From Candidatus Zhuqueibacterota bacterium (GTDB lineage: Bacteria; Zhuqueibacterota; Zhuqueibacteria; Residuimicrobiales; Oceaniaggregativiventaceae): DNA of 32,607 bases. Every line of letters starts with the position of its first letter. The first letter of the stretch is position 1. The stretch lies in the NCBI GenBank assembly GCA_014728085.1, contig WJMF01000144.1, forward strand, positions 1-32,607, given 5' to 3'. This document shows, in pieces, positions 18,385 to 27,420 of this stretch. The translations under genes and the position numbers were made by a program. The notes under the pieces were generated by a model. It made no database searches. It had not been told where the DNA came from and worked only from the letters and a program-made list of their open reading frames with translations.

Positions 18385-18810
18385 ATGAATCCTCTGACTT
18401 TTTTATAGCTAATAGTCGGTTAAGATAGGGCGATAATCTATTAAATTCCATAAAAAATTAATTTTTGGGGACCTGTAAAAAGGGAATATTCAGAGCAGAA
18501 TTTGCGCTACAGTTGTCATGAAAACGTGTGGGTTGTCATGGAGGAGAAAAGTGGAAAAAAGATGTGCTTTTTCGGCTTAAAATTTGACATTGGCAGATAT
18601 TATGTTTATCTTGAGCAATATGCGAATGTCAAACTATTTACATTTTCTGTCTGCGAGTACCCTTCAGCTACATTCCTTTAATTTTTTCTTCTTTTGACAA
18701 TTCTTGGTTTAATCATTGCCATTGATTGTATCATTAGGCAGGCGATTCATTTTTATTTCTATTCTAATCTATGTGTTTTTCGGGGGAATAGAATTATCCA
18801 TACTAAATAG
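18385..18810. other. 426-bp divergent intergenic region
   Basis: This region lies between the divergent MFS gene and the porin-like gene and should contain promoters for both. I see one reasonable plus-strand promoter (listed separately) and no coding frame or RNA fold I would defend. Confidence 0.5.
18584..18612 (+). promoter_or_regulatory. Candidate promoter for the porin-betaine transporter unit
   Basis: TTGACA at 18584-18589 and TATCTT at 18607-18612 are spaced by 17 bp. The same -35/-10 pair with the same spacing occurs at 29612-29640, which adds some support. The resulting leader would be about 230 nt. Osmotic control would be expected for a betaine system, but no operator can be named. 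Confidence 0.4.
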
Positions 18811-18846
18811 ATGGATAAACAGTTATTCACTTATCATGGAGGAATG

Positions 18847-20049
18847 ATGCAGTATTCTAACAAACCATTTCGCAAAGCACCGTTGTTTCTACTTTTCGTC
18901 GCACTTTTCTTTGGCTTTTCTCCCACACAGGGATTCTCACAAGCAGATGATGTCGGTTTTCATATTGGAGGTGCCGTACGTTATAATCTTTTGCTACAAA
19001 ACTATAAAGATTTTGGTGATGATGAAATTACGGTAAATGACGGGCAATTTACCTGGGACACCTGGCGACTCAACGTGACTGGAAAAAATGCTGCGGGTGT
19101 TCAGTTGAGTTTTGAATATCGATTCTATCCAACGTTTGGCACCCATTTTATCCATCATGGCTGGGTGGGATATGAATTCAATGAGATGAATTCGATACAG
19201 TTGGGCGTGACTCAGGTTCCCTTTGGTGATCTCACTTATGCTTCCCATAGCTGGTGGTTCATTACCCCCTATTATGTGGGACTGGAAGATGATTATGATA
19301 TGGGCCTGAAATATTTGCACCAAAAAGGCAACCTGGATTTGCAATTTGCCTATTTCTTTTCTCCCGAGCCTGCGGGTCCTGCACCTACGGCGATTGAAGA
19401 CTGGCCTTCTTATGGGGTGGGTGGCTCTGGCCGATATTCTTATGATATCATTCCCAGATCAGGAGCACATAATCAGGAACGCAACCAGTTCAATGGTCGT
19501 ATCGCTTATGCACTCGGAGAAACCGAGGTGGGATTTTCCGCTCAGTATGGACAGCTGTACAACTCTGTATTGGACGAGATGGGTAGTCATGTCGCACTTG
19601 GATTGCATACAGATGCCAATGTAAATCGTTTCAACATTAAGGCCAGTGTGATTACCTATTCACATGATGCCAAAAATGATGACGGCAGCGAGGCCGAACT
19701 GGTGCATATGGGCGCTTATGGCTCCGGCACCTATCCCGTGGCCGCCGAAGCTACCATGTATACCCTGGGAATCGCCTATTCATTACCCGTAGAGTGGGGC
19801 CCGATCTCAAACCTGACCTTTTATAATGACTATACCCTGACGAAAAAAGCGAATGACGCTTTTTATGATACTCAGCAGGATATTTTAGGCTTTATGGTCA
19901 CAGCTGGTAGTGTATATACCTATTTCGATATTGCCAATGGCAAGAATCAGCCATGGCTGACGAACAGCTTTGGCACTGGATTGGGTGAAGGCCTTGACGA
20001 TGCCAAATGGAATACCCGCTTTAACATCAATATCGGATACTATTTCTAG
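18847..20049 (+). CDS. Outer-membrane porin-like beta-barrel protein
   Basis: From ATG 18847 this is about 400 residues. It has a signal peptide (APLFLLFVALFFGFSPTQGFSQA, cut before DDVGF) and then alternating beta-strand sequence rich in Tyr, Gly and Asn. The C-terminus FNINIGYYF has the terminal aromatic typical of BAM-assembled barrels. GGAGG at 18838-18842 gives poor spacing to ATG 18844 and short spacing to 18847; ATG 18811 is a further option, so the start is uncertain by up to 12 codons. The gene ends 36 bp before proV, same strand, and probably shares its transcript. A role as the outer-membrane entry route for betaine or similar osmolytes is inference from position only. Confidence 0.78.
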   Translation: MQYSNKPFRKAPLFLLFVALFFGFSPTQGFSQADDVGFHIGGAVRYNLLLQNYKDFGDDEITVNDGQFTWDTWRLNVTGKNAAGVQLSFEYRFYPTFGTHFIHHGWVGYEFNEMNSIQLGVTQVPFGDLTYASHSWWFITPYYVGLEDDYDMGLKYLHQKGNLDLQFAYFFSPEPAGPAPTAIEDWPSYGVGGSGRYSYDIIPRSGAHNQERNQFNGRIAYALGETEVGFSAQYGQLYNSVLDEMGSHVALGLHTDANVNRFNIKASVITYSHDAKNDDGSEAELVHMGAYGSGTYPVAAEATMYTLGIAYSLPVEWGPISNLTFYNDYTLTKKANDAFYDTQQDILGFMVTAGSVYTYFDIANGKNQPWLTNSFGTGLGEGLDDAKWNTRFNINIGYYF

Positions 20050-20085
20050 ATCAATGATGATTGGCATAGATAAAGGATCACAATT

Positions 20086-21357
20086 ATGAGCGTAATCAAA
20101 GTCGAAGGATTGTACAAAATATTCGGCCATAACCCTCAACGGGCATTCCCTTTAATCGAAAAGGGAATGTCCAAAGAGGAAGTGCTGGATAAAACCGGAT
20201 GTACAATCGGCATTCATGATGCCAGTTTCGAGATAAAACAAAAAGAGACCTTTGTCATCATGGGGCTGTCGGGCAGCGGCAAATCTACCGTTATCCGCTG
20301 TTTGAACCGCCTCATTGAACCGACAAGAGGTCAGGTTCTTATTGATGGTAAAGACATTGTCAAGATGAACAAAAAAGAGTTGATGCAGGTGAGACGCCGC
20401 AAGCTCTCTATGGTCTTTCAGCACTTTGGACTATTGCCTCAGCGGACCGTGATTGCCAATGTGGAATACGGCCTCGAAATCAGTGGCGTAGACAAGGACG
20501 AAAGAAGAGAAAAAGCTCTCAACGCCATCGAATTGGTGGGATTGAAAGGGTATGAAGAGAGCAAGCCGAGCGAATTGAGCGGTGGCATGCAGCAGCGTGT
20601 TGGATTGGCCAGGGCTCTGGCCAATGATCCTGAGATTCTGCTCATGGATGAAGCGTTTAGTGCTCTCGACCCCCTGATTCGCACGCAGATGCAGGACGAG
20701 TTGCTCGAATTACAGGCCAGGATGCACAAAACTATTGTCTTTATCACGCACGATCTCGATGAAGCCCTGAAAATTGGTGATCGTATTGCCATTATGAAGG
20801 ACGGCAAGGTGGTGCAAATCGGAACTCCGGAGGAGATCCTGACCGAACCTGCCGATGAATATGTTCGCAATTTCATCCAAAATGTCGATCGATCCAAAGT
20901 GATTACCGCATCGACCATTATGCGCAAACCCCCTACGATTACCGTGCCCAAGGAAGGCCCCAATGTGGCTGCTCGCAGAATGGAAAAACACGGCGTTTCC
21001 ACTATTTATGTGGTGGATTCGGATCGGATTTTACAGGGCATTCTGACCATCGATGAAGCCATGAAATTGTCTAAAGAAAATAAAAAATCTGTTGACAAGA
21101 CAACCATCCAGGAAGTCTATGTCACGAATCCGTCTACCTCGGTTGCAGATTTATTACCGACTGCTATGTCAAGCCGTTATCCCCTTGCTGTCGTGGATGA
21201 TGAATATCGACTGGTCGGTATCGTAGACCGCGCCTCGATCATGAATGAAGTGTACGGAGATGTGAGCGATGAATCCACCACTTCTCTTAAAGATTATCTC
21301 AAAGAGGTCAATACAAATGGCGGTTCAGTCGGAACCAAAGAGGAGGCTGAAAAATGA
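20086..21357 (+). CDS. proV: Glycine betaine/proline-type ABC transporter, ATP-binding subunit
   Basis: This 423-residue cytosolic ATPase belongs to the OpuA/ProU osmoprotectant importers. Walker A GLSGSGKST is at 60-68, signature LSGGMQQR at 164-171 and Walker B LLMDEAFSALD just after residue 185. The N-terminal extension before Walker A (FGHNPQRAFPLIEKGMSKEE) is diagnostic of ProV/OpuAA. The C-terminus has a tandem CBS pair (about 270-400), which in OpuA senses ionic strength. The stop overlaps the permease start by 4 bp (ATGA). Substrate could be glycine betaine, proline betaine or choline. Confidence 0.95.
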   Translation: MSVIKVEGLYKIFGHNPQRAFPLIEKGMSKEEVLDKTGCTIGIHDASFEIKQKETFVIMGLSGSGKSTVIRCLNRLIEPTRGQVLIDGKDIVKMNKKELMQVRRRKLSMVFQHFGLLPQRTVIANVEYGLEISGVDKDERREKALNAIELVGLKGYEESKPSELSGGMQQRVGLARALANDPEILLMDEAFSALDPLIRTQMQDELLELQARMHKTIVFITHDLDEALKIGDRIAIMKDGKVVQIGTPEEILTEPADEYVRNFIQNVDRSKVITASTIMRKPPTITVPKEGPNVAARRMEKHGVSTIYVVDSDRILQGILTIDEAMKLSKENKKSVDKTTIQEVYVTNPSTSVADLLPTAMSSRYPLAVVDDEYRLVGIVDRASIMNEVYGDVSDESTTSLKDYLKEVNTNGGSVGTKEEAEK

Positions 21358-22178
21358 TTAATCTAGATGTAGGTGGATTTTTTGAAAATATCATCACCTG
21401 GCTGACAGAAAACCTCGGGTCTGTTTTCGACGCAATCAGCAATTCCGTCTCTTCTATGCTGGATGCGTTTGAAGGGGTGCTGATGTTGCCGCATCCCTTT
21501 ATTCTCATTGCCCTCCTATCAGGACTAGCCTGGTGGGTGGCAAAAAAGGGAGTCGGTATTTTCACTTTGCTCGGATTGCTGTTGATCTATTCGATGGGGT
21601 ATTGGGTTCCCACGATGGAGACCCTCGCGCTCGTCATTACTTCAGTGGTCCTGGCGCTCGTCATAGGAATCCCGATCGGTATTTGGGCTTCAAAAAGCGA
21701 TATTGTGGAAAATATTATGCGGCCTATCCTAGATTTTATGCAGACACTGCCAGCCTTTGTCTATCTTATCCCCGCAGTTCTGTTTTTTAAATTGGGTGAA
21801 GTCCCTGGGGTGATCTCGACCTTGATTTTTTCCATCCCCCCCACAGTAAGACTGACCAATCTGGGCATTCGACAGGTTCCCTCTGATATTAAAGAGGCTG
21901 CTCAGGCATTTGGGTCCACTCCCAATCAGCAGTTATTTAAAGCTGAACTGCCTGTGGCTTTACCCACCATCATGGCCGGAGTCAATCAGACGATTATGCT
22001 CGCTCTGTCCATGGTCGTAATCGCTGGAATGATCGGGGCCGGAGGCCTGGGAAACGAGGTGCTGAAAGGCATCACCCAGCTGCGTATCGATGTTGGATTC
22101 GAAGCCGGTATATCTATCGTTATTCTGGCTATCTTTTTGGATCGGGTAACCCATGCCCTTGGAGTATCCGCAAAATAG
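21354..22178 (+). CDS. proW: Glycine betaine/proline-type ABC transporter, permease subunit
   Basis: This 274-residue inner-membrane permease has an amphipathic N-terminal helix and about six membrane helices. The coupling loop is visible around EAAQAFGSTPNQQLFKAELP, matching the EAA motif of ProW/OpuAB. The preceding segment PILDFMQTLPAFVYLIPA is highly typical of ProW. It is translationally coupled to proV and followed 30 bp later by the binding-protein gene. It forms the membrane channel of the importer. Confidence 0.95.
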   Translation: MINLDVGGFFENIITWLTENLGSVFDAISNSVSSMLDAFEGVLMLPHPFILIALLSGLAWWVAKKGVGIFTLLGLLLIYSMGYWVPTMETLALVITSVVLALVIGIPIGIWASKSDIVENIMRPILDFMQTLPAFVYLIPAVLFFKLGEVPGVISTLIFSIPPTVRLTNLGIRQVPSDIKEAAQAFGSTPNQQLFKAELPVALPTIMAGVNQTIMLALSMVVIAGMIGAGGLGNEVLKGITQLRIDVGFEAGISIVILAIFLDRVTHALGVSAK

Positions 22179-22208
22179 AGTCGAATTTTTTTATCCTAAG
22201 GAGGTTTT

Positions 22209-23093
22209 ATGAAACGTCTAAATGTAATTCCCAAGCTTTTAGCTTTAACTCTGATCATGTCTTTCGCATCATTTTGGTTTGCCTGTGGTGGACCCGGTGC
22301 TGTTGATGAAAAATCAGCAGATCTGGTCTATGTCAACTGGGCCGAAGGGGTGGCTTATACGCATGTCGCTAAAGCAGTTCTTGAAGAGAAAATGGGGTAT
22401 ACCGTAAATCTGACCGCTGCTGATGTCGGCCCAGCCTATACGTCAGTCGCTCAGGGTGATCAGGATGCCTTTATGGAAACCTGGTTGCCGGTATTGCATG
22501 CCGATTATGTGGAAACTTATCAAGATGATATTATTGACCTTGGTCATATTTATGAAGGTACAAGGAGCGGTCTGGTTGTGCCTGCCTATGTAACCATTGA
22601 CAAAATTTCCGAACTCAATCAGCATGCAGATAAATTCGATGGCCAGATTATCGGTATCGATGCCGGTGCCGGAGTTATGAAAACAACGGAAAATGTCATC
22701 GAACAGTATAATCTCGATTTCGAATTGGTCGCCTCCAGTGGTCCGGCCATGACCGCCGCATTGCAGGATGCCATTACCAATGAAGAATGGGTCGTTGTCA
22801 CCGGCTGGAAGCCGCACTGGATGTTTGGTCGCTGGGATCTCAAATTTTTGGAACAGGACGAGGATAAAATGCTCTGGAAATCGGGCAATATCCATATCAT
22901 GGGCCGGAAAAATCTCAGAGAAGAAAAGCCAGAGTTGGCGCAATTTCTGGAAAATATGTTTTTGACTGATCCTCAACTCGCGGATTTGATGCTGCAAGTC
23001 AAAGAGTCCGATGAGGAAGTCGAAGTTGTCACCCGGAATTGGATGAATGCCAATATGGACATTATCGAACAGTGGATGCCAGATAATATGTAG
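22209..23093 (+). CDS. proX: Glycine betaine-type ABC transporter, substrate-binding lipoprotein
   Basis: This 294-residue OpuAC/ProX-type binding protein has an N-terminal signal that ends SFWFAC, with the Cys as the probable lipid-anchored residue, although the lipobox is not canonical. The mature start carries VNWAEGVAYTHVAKAVLEE, typical of OpuAC proteins that cage betaine with aromatic residues. Further Trp residues occur at GWKPHWMFGRWDLKFL. An AGGAGG ribosome binding site is perfectly placed. It is the last gene of the operon, closed by a strong terminator 28 bp downstream. Confidence 0.94.
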   Translation: MKRLNVIPKLLALTLIMSFASFWFACGGPGAVDEKSADLVYVNWAEGVAYTHVAKAVLEEKMGYTVNLTAADVGPAYTSVAQGDQDAFMETWLPVLHADYVETYQDDIIDLGHIYEGTRSGLVVPAYVTIDKISELNQHADKFDGQIIGIDAGAGVMKTTENVIEQYNLDFELVASSGPAMTAALQDAITNEEWVVVTGWKPHWMFGRWDLKFLEQDEDKMLWKSGNIHIMGRKNLREEKPELAQFLENMFLTDPQLADLMLQVKESDEEVEVVTRNWMNANMDIIEQWMPDNM

Positions 23094-23120
23094 GTTTTCT
23101 GCTGATCTGATTAGACTAAT

Positions 23121-23157
23121 AAAGCCGACCCGATTTATCGGGTCGGCTTTATTTCGT
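23121..23157 (+). terminator. Rho-independent terminator of the betaine transporter operon
   Basis: A perfect 13-bp stem (AAAGCCGACCCGA with TCGGGTCGGCTTT) closes a TTTA tetraloop and is followed by ATTTCGTTT. It lies between the proX stop and the convergent DUF1080 gene, and its A/T-flanked stem could work in both directions. Confidence 0.9.
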
Positions 23158-23168
23158 TTAGTAAATCG

Positions 23169-23864
23169 CTAGTCGATCTCTTTGAGACGAATATTGCGCC
23201 ATCGTACCGAATACGGACCGCGCACCCCCACCCCGTGCACTTGTAGTCCGATGACTCCTTTTGAACTCATCGAGTCTTTGAAATCTGCACAGGGGATACC
23301 ATTGATAAATGTTTTGATGGATGATTCCCTGCACTCGACACGATATTGATTCCATTCCCCATCTTTGAAGGCTTTGCTGGCTTTGGCATCATTGGATACA
23401 TCTTGGAGGAAGAAACGTCTCCGGGCTTCGTCATAGACCCCACCCGAGGTTCCATTCTCCTGTGCTGAGATTTCCACCTGATAGCCATAAAGCCGGTCTT
23501 TGTCCAGTGTCCAGGTCTTTGGCTTGCCATCATTATCCCGGAAAATAAATACCATTTCTTGCGGTGCAATGTGACTGCGAAACTGCACGCCCGAGTTGAG
23601 TTCCGGGTCATCGAGCATGACCTCGAATTCCAAAATGAAATCATCATACTCTTTGTCGGTACACAAAAAAGTGTTCGGACTGTTTTTTGCTGTGGTGCCT
23701 ACGATCACACCTTCTTCAACCTCGTAGGTCGCAAAGCCGCTGTGGACAGACCATCCTTTAAGTGATTTTCCATTAAACAGGTCTACCCATTCTTGAGGCC
23801 ATACCGTACTCGCAAACAGCAAAATCCAGATGGCCATCCCTGATACGGTTCTGTTTTTGAACAT
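23169..23864 (-). CDS. Secreted DUF1080 protein (3-keto-disaccharide hydrolase-like)
   Basis: This protein of about 231 residues has a signal peptide (TVSGMAIWILLFASTVWPQ) and then the DUF1080 opening EWVDLFNGKSLKGW. The family has a concanavalin/GH16-like beta-sandwich fold. It has been linked to lyase or hydrolase cleavage of 3-keto-glycosides. Typical segments DFILEFEVMLDDPELNSGVQ and VIGLQVHG are present. I chose ATG 23864, which has CAGGAGA 7 bp upstream, over the longer frame from 23894 that runs into the upstream gene. It follows the exported Gfo/Idh/MocA gene by 13 bp, so both probably act on the same sugar outside the cytosol. Confidence 0.88.
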   Translation of the reverse strand: MFKNRTVSGMAIWILLFASTVWPQEWVDLFNGKSLKGWSVHSGFATYEVEEGVIVGTTAKNSPNTFLCTDKEYDDFILEFEVMLDDPELNSGVQFRSHIAPQEMVFIFRDNDGKPKTWTLDKDRLYGYQVEISAQENGTSGGVYDEARRRFFLQDVSNDAKASKAFKDGEWNQYRVECRESSIKTFINGIPCADFKDSMSSKGVIGLQVHGVGVRGPYSVRWRNIRLKEID

Positions 23865-23877
23865 AATTTTCTCCTGG

Positions 23878-25293
23878 TTATAATGTCCATCCATTATGAT
23901 AATCCGGACGAATCCATGACTCTACCTCCGGGTGATTGACAATGGTCATCGTGTCTGCATCCCAATAGATTCTTTCTTCCAGACGGATCGCCATGACACC
24001 CAAAAGCACCAGTTGTGTCAGAGGCCCGGAATAAGAAAAATCTGCACCTGTTTTTTGTCCGGATTTGCAGCCATTTATCCATTCACGATGCGGGCCCTCT
24101 ACACGGGGCAGTGTTTTTCGTGGTAAAGAGTAATTCTGCATGTGTTTTTCGGGAATGAGTCTTGGAGAACCTGCCCACCCCCCACACACCATTTTGCCTT
24201 TGTCGCCGATAAACAATATTCCGTTATCGCGTTCTCCCAGTTGGCGTCCTGGCTCCAGTTCTTTTGGCCTGGGGGGTGTCAAGCCAGAATACCAGGTCAG
24301 GTCCAGCGAATCCCTCGTCTCGGTTGCTTTGAAATGATATGTGACGATCGAGGCAAACGGACGTTTATCCTTGTCTCCCCAGGCCGAGCGCGCTTCTATC
24401 CATTCAGGGTGCCTCAAATCCATTGCAAAAAAAGCCGGATCCATATTATGACATCCCATATCGCCGATTTTACCGGTGCCAAAATCCCAAAAGTCGCGCC
24501 AGCGTACCGGCGTATAGGCAGGATGATAGGGACGATATTCTGCTGGTCCCAGCCATAACCTCCAGTCCAGGCCCCGTGGCACCGGTGGATGGCCTTGTGG
24601 TTGTCCCTCCAGGCACCCCGATCTGCTGGCACTGGAACTCCAGGCATGAATTTCTCTGACCTGGCCGATCGCGCCATCCCAAAGCCACTCGGCGGTTAGC
24701 CGCAATCCCTCTCCGGCATGTCCCTGAATCCCCATTTGGGTAATGACTCTTGATTGATCAGCCATTTCAACGAGTTTTCGAGTTTCATAGAGCGTGCGAG
24801 CCAGGGGTTTTTCCAGATAAACATGTTTGCCTCTTTGCATACATGCTATGGCAGCGACATAGTGAGTGTGATCCGGGATAGAAATGATCACCGCATCGAT
24901 CTCTTTGACCTGATCGAGCATATCTCTAAAGTCGACAAACCCTTTACACCGCGGGGTGTGTTTGGATTTATTTTGTTGATCGTGGGTGGTGATGAGCTGC
25001 AAGCCTGGCTCTCGTCCTCCCGGGTCCTTGAAATACCATTGACTGTAATCCGCCTTTTCGGTGACATCTGCCAGGGCAATCACCTGCACATCCTCAAAGG
25101 GAAGAATCGATTTCAGGTTTCTCATTCCCTGTCCGCCGGTACCGATCATGGCGATGTTGAGTTTATCAGAGGGAGCTGTATAACCCTGTCCTCCCAGGAC
25201 GTGACGCGGCACCAGGGTGATGCCGGCCCATGCACTCAAGCCCGATTTGAGGAGTTGTCGGCGGGAAATAGCCGAGTCATGACGTTTTTGCAT
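23878..25293 (-). CDS. Tat-exported Gfo/Idh/MocA-family oxidoreductase
   Basis: This 471-residue protein starts with a Tat signal (SRRQLLKSGLSAWAGITLVP). The dinucleotide loop MIGTGGQG is at 49-56 and EKP at 161-163. A C-terminal domain has GKIGDMGCHNMDPAFFA, as in the periplasmic members abundant in Planctomycetota and FCB bacteria. Such exported members are thought to carry tightly bound NAD(H) and oxidise sugar hydroxyls. Pairing with the DUF1080 gene fits the proposed 3-keto-glycoside route, in which oxidation at C3 precedes bond cleavage. That pathway role is inference. Confidence 0.9.
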   Translation of the reverse strand: MQKRHDSAISRRQLLKSGLSAWAGITLVPRHVLGGQGYTAPSDKLNIAMIGTGGQGMRNLKSILPFEDVQVIALADVTEKADYSQWYFKDPGGREPGLQLITTHDQQNKSKHTPRCKGFVDFRDMLDQVKEIDAVIISIPDHTHYVAAIACMQRGKHVYLEKPLARTLYETRKLVEMADQSRVITQMGIQGHAGEGLRLTAEWLWDGAIGQVREIHAWSSSASRSGCLEGQPQGHPPVPRGLDWRLWLGPAEYRPYHPAYTPVRWRDFWDFGTGKIGDMGCHNMDPAFFAMDLRHPEWIEARSAWGDKDKRPFASIVTYHFKATETRDSLDLTWYSGLTPPRPKELEPGRQLGERDNGILFIGDKGKMVCGGWAGSPRLIPEKHMQNYSLPRKTLPRVEGPHREWINGCKSGQKTGADFSYSGPLTQLVLLGVMAIRLEERIYWDADTMTIVNHPEVESWIRPDYHNGWTL

Positions 25294-25611
25294 TCTCTCT
25301 CCAAATAATGGTTACCTAAAGTAATCCAATAATTTGTTTAAAGGCAAGCAGATTTTCTGGTGATCATTAGCTTTGGCCGGATTGTTAAAACATGTTTCGA
25401 TCACACTTGGCCAGTAAAGATCAAGGCAGGGGACGCAGAGGTCTTTAATGAAAGCAAAATGCAAAAGCCACACAAGAGTTCGACGCCCCTTTGCCAAGCG
25501 ATAGAGGGGTCCGGGTCTGCTGTGGATGGATCGGGAAATTCTGATGAGCAAGTTCTGTCAGAGTGATTCCTTACCGGCAGAATCCCCCATTCTGCCGGCA
25601 AGTTTTCAAGT
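25294..25611. other. 318-bp intergenic region
   Basis: This region lies upstream of the exported Gfo/Idh/MocA gene and downstream of the 200-residue unknown, both on the minus strand. Apart from a hairpin at 25574-25598 I see no gene or RNA. It should contain the promoter of the Gfo/Idh/MocA-DUF1080 pair, but no clear -10/-35 was identified. Confidence 0.5.
25574..25598. terminator. Hairpin after the 25612-26214 gene
   Basis: A perfect 10-bp stem (CCGGCAGAAT with ATTCTGCCGG) closes a CCCCC loop. It begins 13 bp past the stop of the minus-strand gene. The downstream minus-strand sequence TAAGGAATC lacks a U run, so termination may be factor-assisted, or the hairpin may protect the mRNA 3' end. 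Confidence 0.55.
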
Positions 25612-26214
25612 TTAAATTCCGGTGGGGACCTCTGCTTCGACCACGCCGACGATATTGAGATATATTTTCACGGCTAGAATAAAGTCGAGATCGGTAGAGC
25701 TGGATGAAGAAGCCGTACCTCTGACACGATAGTAGAGTCTTTTACTGCCAAAGGTGAGCTCACCGCCACTAAAAATAGACAATGCACTGTTGATCACCTC
25801 TACGCCCTCGGCATTGAGATCGGGTGCTTGTTCCACTCCGAGTATTGCGTCAAGATTGACGTCATCGAGCCGGACAACCGTTTTATACGGTCCGGATTCT
25901 GATTCGCTCACCTCGATAAATCCATCGATCATGGTGCCGGGACTGCTGTTGTTGGTGCGCAGGGTATAGGTGACACTTTGCAAATTAACGGTGAGGATTT
26001 CCAGAAATTCTTCTTCTTCTTTGATTTGATTGATATCATCGCTGGCATTATACATACCTGATTGTTGGAATGCAGATTCTGAGGTTCTTACCCAAAGAGG
26101 GGCTTCGCTGAAATGCAGGACCGGAACTTGTACATTACGGGTTTCGCATTTCATAGCGGTCAAGGAAAACCAGATCAGGCCTGCGAACAAGAGTATTGTC
26201 ACTGTTTTTTTCAT
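25612..26214 (-). CDS. Secreted protein of unknown function
   Basis: This 200-residue protein has an N-terminal signal (MKKTVTILLFAGLIWFSLTA). The following MKC could be a non-standard lipidation site, but the lipobox is weak. The mature part is acidic and Ser/Thr-rich. It contains beta-type segments such as QSVTYTLRTNNSSPGT and RLYYRVRGTASSSSSTD, suggesting a beta-sandwich. I do not recognise a family. It starts 10 bp after the DUF6588-like gene and is surely co-transcribed with it, so the two may form an outer-membrane or surface complex. Confidence 0.75.
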   Translation of the reverse strand: MKKTVTILLFAGLIWFSLTAMKCETRNVQVPVLHFSEAPLWVRTSESAFQQSGMYNASDDINQIKEEEEFLEILTVNLQSVTYTLRTNNSSPGTMIDGFIEVSESESGPYKTVVRLDDVNLDAILGVEQAPDLNAEGVEVINSALSIFSGGELTFGSKRLYYRVRGTASSSSSTDLDFILAVKIYLNIVGVVEAEVPTGI

Positions 26215-26224
26215 GTTTTACCCC

Positions 26225-27118
26225 TTATAATCCGAGTGAGATACCCGTACTTAGAATTGTGCGTTGACCAAAGGTGACGTCACCATAAATTCGCGCAAAT
26301 AGTAAATTCAAACCCAGTCCGGTTGTGATCTGCACGCCATTATCACCTTTTATTTCATAATTCAATGTGGCGGTTTCAAGGGCATTGTCAAAGGTATAGC
26401 TGATATCGGCGTGAGTGTTGTCTATTCCCAATCCACCATAGAGCATCAGGGCGCCGAATTTTTTACTCGCTTGCACACCATAATATAATGTTGAAAAATC
26501 GAGCAGGTTATCGCCGATCGAAATGTTTTGGTAAAAGAATCCCGCAGAAAGAGCAACGGGAAACAGAGGAAAGTATTGACTGATGCTATGGCGCACTCCA
26601 TACCCTGTCAAAGAAAACTCTCCAAGATCCTTGTTATCAAAATCAGCCTTAAAAAATCGCAGGGTAAATTCAGTGCCGAAAAGAGACCCCACAGTCAATT
26701 GAGGAACGGCCACGCCAAGGCTGTTCATATCAAAGCCGCCCGGAAATGAATAGATGGTTCCTCCCTGACCGGTGACCGAGGTGGATTTTTCACTGCCGAC
26801 AATCGTTGAGACCTGTGCTGTTTGTTGGGGAGAAAACTGTCCCTGGGTGGTAGCGGCAAAGGTTTTGTCGTCATCCGGAACAGGAGCCAGCATGGCATGT
26901 ACACTCAGACGCAATCGCAATCCCAGAACGGGTATATTCCCCCCCTGAGTCCAGCCTCGGTTCATGGATGCTCCCAGGCCATCCACAAGAGGCTTGAGAT
27001 ATCCGGTGCCATTTTCTTCGCTATAGCGTTCGAGATTTTCCTTGATTTGTGCGCTTCCGGTAGTGGTCGCCAAAAAGGCAATGATGATCAGGATGGAGAA
27101 TGAGTTAATGGATTTCAT
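26225..27118 (-). CDS. DUF6588-like outer-membrane beta-barrel protein
   Basis: This 297-residue protein has a signal peptide (MKSINSFSILIIIAFLATTTGSA). An N-terminal helix reads ENLERYSEENGTGYLKPLVD and is followed by GLGASMNRGW. This layout is familiar from DUF6588 proteins of Bacteroidota and relatives. The remainder alternates polar and hydrophobic residues in barrel-like strands (FTLRFFKADF, ALSAGFFYQNISIG, GALMLYGGLGID) and ends in TGISLGL. GGAGGGG gives a strong ribosome binding site. The DUF assignment is from memory of the N-terminal pattern and should be verified; an outer-membrane barrel is well supported. Confidence 0.7.
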   Translation of the reverse strand: MKSINSFSILIIIAFLATTTGSAQIKENLERYSEENGTGYLKPLVDGLGASMNRGWTQGGNIPVLGLRLRLSVHAMLAPVPDDDKTFAATTQGQFSPQQTAQVSTIVGSEKSTSVTGQGGTIYSFPGGFDMNSLGVAVPQLTVGSLFGTEFTLRFFKADFDNKDLGEFSLTGYGVRHSISQYFPLFPVALSAGFFYQNISIGDNLLDFSTLYYGVQASKKFGALMLYGGLGIDNTHADISYTFDNALETATLNYEIKGDNGVQITTGLGLNLLFARIYGDVTFGQRTILSTGISLGL

Positions 27119-27392
27119 GTCCCCTCCGCAGGTTTAGAAGGTTTTGGTGGGATGCCTAACTTTATGGTTGCGAGTATATGATTTATAACTGCCGGGTTTT
27201 ATGATTCATTCCCGGGTTTTATCGGAACTTGCCTGCTATATTAAATTTATTCATTGCTGGCTGAATTTCAAGGACTAAAAAAATAATTCGGGAACTGGCA
27301 ATTTTGTACACAATCCGTACAAATGCAGGCTGTTCAGTATTCTGCTTGCAACAGTAATCGTATCGGATCAAAATCACAAGGCGGAAAGAGAG

Positions 27393-27420
27393 TGAGCCGT
27401 CATTTTATATGGACGGCTCA
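27393..27420 (-). terminator. Hairpin terminator overlapping the selD stop
   Basis: A 9-bp stem (TGAGCCGTC with GACGGCTCA) encloses a 10-base AT-rich loop. On the minus strand the first stem base is the selD stop codon itself. The tail CTCTCTTTCC is only weakly U-rich, so efficiency is uncertain. Confidence 0.55.

Noticed and set aside
24754-25308. 184-codon plus-strand frame opposite the exported Gfo/Idh/MocA gene
   Set aside because: It is a shadow of a clear family member on the other strand, without motif or ribosome binding site.
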